This document shows, piece after piece, positions 63,120-64,000 of a stretch of DNA of 64,000 nucleotides. The stretch is from Pseudomonas nitroreducens. Its GTDB lineage: Bacteria > Pseudomonadota > Gammaproteobacteria > Pseudomonadales > Pseudomonadaceae. Made by a program: the position numbers and the translations under genes. The notes beneath the pieces were generated by a model that had not been told where the DNA came from, searched no databases, and saw nothing but the letters and a program-made list of their open reading frames with translations. The DNA lies in contig NZ_JACHLI010000016.1 in the NCBI RefSeq assembly GCF_014204515.1, forward strand, positions 62,001-126,000, in the 5' to 3' direction. The stretch's first letter is position 1, and each line of letters starts with the position of its first letter.

Positions 63120-63601
63120 CATGCAGCTCCCTTGCTCTGGCACATGACGCAGTTGGGGACCGGATTCTGCTCGTCCATCGCCCCATGGCCGGAGAGGTTG
63201 CGGCAGAGCTGTCCCAGCCGATGGCCGCCCAACCCGCGATCCATGTGCGAAATCAGGTGATGCTGGCTACCCAGCCGCTCATTGAGTACCTGGACGGCCT
63301 TGGCGCCGTCCAGAACCTCCCCGCACGTGAAGATATCCACCGCGGCATATCCGTATTCGGGCCAGGTGTGGATGGCCAGGTGGGACTCGGCGATCACCAC
63401 GACGCCGGAAATACCCACCGGGCTGAATTTATGGAATGCCGAGGTGATGATGGTGGCGTTCGCCTGCCGTGCTGCATCCAGCATGCTGTCTTCGATCCAT
63501 TGAAGATCATCGAAACGCCGGTCGATGCAGTCGAACAGTTCAATGATCAGCTGCTTGCCGAGCACAGTGACCGGATCAAGTCTCAGGGGTTGAATAGCCA
63601 T
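63119..63601 (-). CDS. speD: S-adenosylmethionine decarboxylase proenzyme (SpeH type)
   Basis: 160 residues. Self-cleavage site IAESHLAIHTWPE, with Ser73 becoming the pyruvoyl group, then YAAVDIFTCG with the catalytic Cys. The C-terminus ends with a CVMC motif, unusual but common in this branch. It decarboxylates SAM to provide the aminopropyl donor to SpeE. First gene of the five-gene operon; a PmrA-box-like site lies 66 bp upstream. Confidence 0.92.
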   Translation of the reverse strand: MAIQPLRLDPVTVLGKQLIIELFDCIDRRFDDLQWIEDSMLDAARQANATIITSAFHKFSPVGISGVVVIAESHLAIHTWPEYGYAAVDIFTCGEVLDGAKAVQVLNERLGSQHHLISHMDRGLGGHRLGQLCRNLSGHGAMDEQNPVPNCVMCQSKGAA

Positions 63602-63666
63602 GTCGCCTCCCGCTGTCGGTTGTGCGAGGGATGTCCTCGCGACGATTCGACAGTAGGAGCGCCGGC

Positions 63667-63683
63667 GTTAAGGCCTGATTAAC
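63667..63683 (-). promoter_or_regulatory. PmrA box-like operator
   Basis: On the minus strand GTTAAT-CAGGC-CTTAAC, two TTAA half-sites with a 5-bp spacer, close to the PmrA consensus YTTAA-N5-YTTAA. It lies 66 bp upstream of speD. In P. aeruginosa PmrA activates this operon, so autoregulation is expected. Confidence 0.65.
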
Positions 63684-63725
63684 GGGTTTCCCTCTGAAAT
63701 GCCTGAAATAGAGCGGTTTTGCTGA

Positions 63726-63745
63726 GGAAAAATCTGCATTTTTCC
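63726..63745. terminator. AT-rich hairpin between operons
   Basis: GGAAAAAT-CTGC-ATTTTTCC, 8-bp perfect stem ending in T-rich sequence, 8 bp past the 3' end of the last gene. Possible terminator for it on the minus strand. Confidence 0.5.
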
Positions 63746-63752
63746 TGGACTG

Positions 63753-64000
63753 TCAGACTGCTTCCTTAGGACGTGTGACTCGATCTACCAGGTAAACGAC
63801 CCCGCGATAATCGATGCCGCCGTGGGCGGACAGGCCGATCTCGCAGGTGCGGCTGGTGGAGACGCCTTCCTCGCAGTACTGCACCGCGTCCTTCAGCGTG
63901 CGCAGCGAGTGCGCGTTCAGCTCGGGGGTGGTGAAGCCCTTGTCGCCGGCGAAGCCGCAGCAGTGGATGCCTTCGGGGATCACCACTTCGCGGGTGCAGC
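63753..64000 (-). CDS. Fe-S/FAD oxidoreductase, 3' fragment (D-lactate dehydrogenase-like)
   Basis: The frame is open to the window edge and covers the last about 81 residues. CCGFAGDKGF, the cysteine pair of a CCG/heterodisulphide-reductase-type iron-sulphur domain, and TCEIGLSAHGGIDY match the C-terminus of Pseudomonas D-lactate dehydrogenase (PA4772-type, recalled), which couples D-lactate oxidation to the respiratory chain. The 5' end is outside the window. Confidence 0.75.
   Translation of the reverse strand, partial: CTREVVIPEGIHCCGFAGDKGFTTPELNAHSLRTLKDAVQYCEEGVSTSRTCEIGLSAHGGIDYRGVVYLVDRVTRPKEAV

Overview
The window is high-GC chromosomal DNA of a Pseudomonas close to the P. aeruginosa / P. 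nitroreducens / P. citronellolis group. The tmRNA tag reads ANDDNYALAA. There are cioAB-type cytochrome bd genes, a MapZ-like PilZ protein beside radA, and a speD-speE-DUF155-pmrA-pmrB operon. Pseudomonas-style GTAGGAGCGGA extragenic palindromes are scattered throughout. Several blocks follow the P. aeruginosa gene order as I remember it (family knowledge, not a search).

Layout. 1-1.5 kb: the end of cioA, then cioB and a one-helix CydX-like subunit. 1.5-1.9 kb: palindromic repeats. 1.9-9.6 kb: an MFS exporter diverging from a molybdenum hydroxylase operon (Tat-exported Mo subunit, 2Fe-2S subunit, tri-haem cytochrome c, XdhC-like and MocA-like maturation proteins). 9.7-23.2 kb: mostly core genes (alpha/beta hydrolase, rlmG, an orphan TRAP solute receptor, fpr, TerC-CBS protein, mscL, two YdcH-like proteins, radA, mapZ, a DUF3015 protein, cstA-ybdD, a CobW/YjiA GTPase). 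23.4-31.7 kb: a catabolic operon with its own FCD/GntR regulator, a four-gene polyamine-type ABC importer, two amidohydrolases and a flavin reductase. 31.8-36.8 kb: an amino-acid permease, an aldehyde dehydrogenase, a second FCD/GntR regulator and a cache-domain protein. 36.9-38 kb: a YceH-like protein and a small unknown.

38.5-52.6 kb is the accessory part: a co-oriented surface-glycan locus. WecB and WecC make UDP-ManNAcA. They are followed by four glycosyltransferase-type proteins (one with two GT-B-like halves), a heparinase II/III-type lyase, a GxSxGG hydrolase, a small lipoprotein, and a membrane protein that looks like an ABC-exporter transmembrane domain joined to a degenerate kinase-like domain instead of an ATPase. 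Base composition becomes visibly more AT-rich from about 45.8 kb to 51.9 kb. The locus stops just before the tmRNA gene (ssrA, minus strand). It has no recognisable initiating transferase, flippase, polymerase or exporter ATPase.

53.1-64 kb is all on the minus strand: a DJ-1/PfpI protein, a cation exchanger under a clear yybP-ykoY (Mn2+) riboswitch, a single-chain acyl-CoA carboxylase, a small periplasmic protein, pmrB, pmrA, a DUF155/RMD1-like membrane protein, speE and speD with a PmrA-box-like site upstream, and the 3' end of an Fe-S oxidoreductase resembling D-lactate dehydrogenase.

The best candidates for undescribed biology are the ABC-TMD/pseudokinase protein and its glycan locus, then the deaminase/flavin-reductase operon with its HxH-less amidohydrolase.
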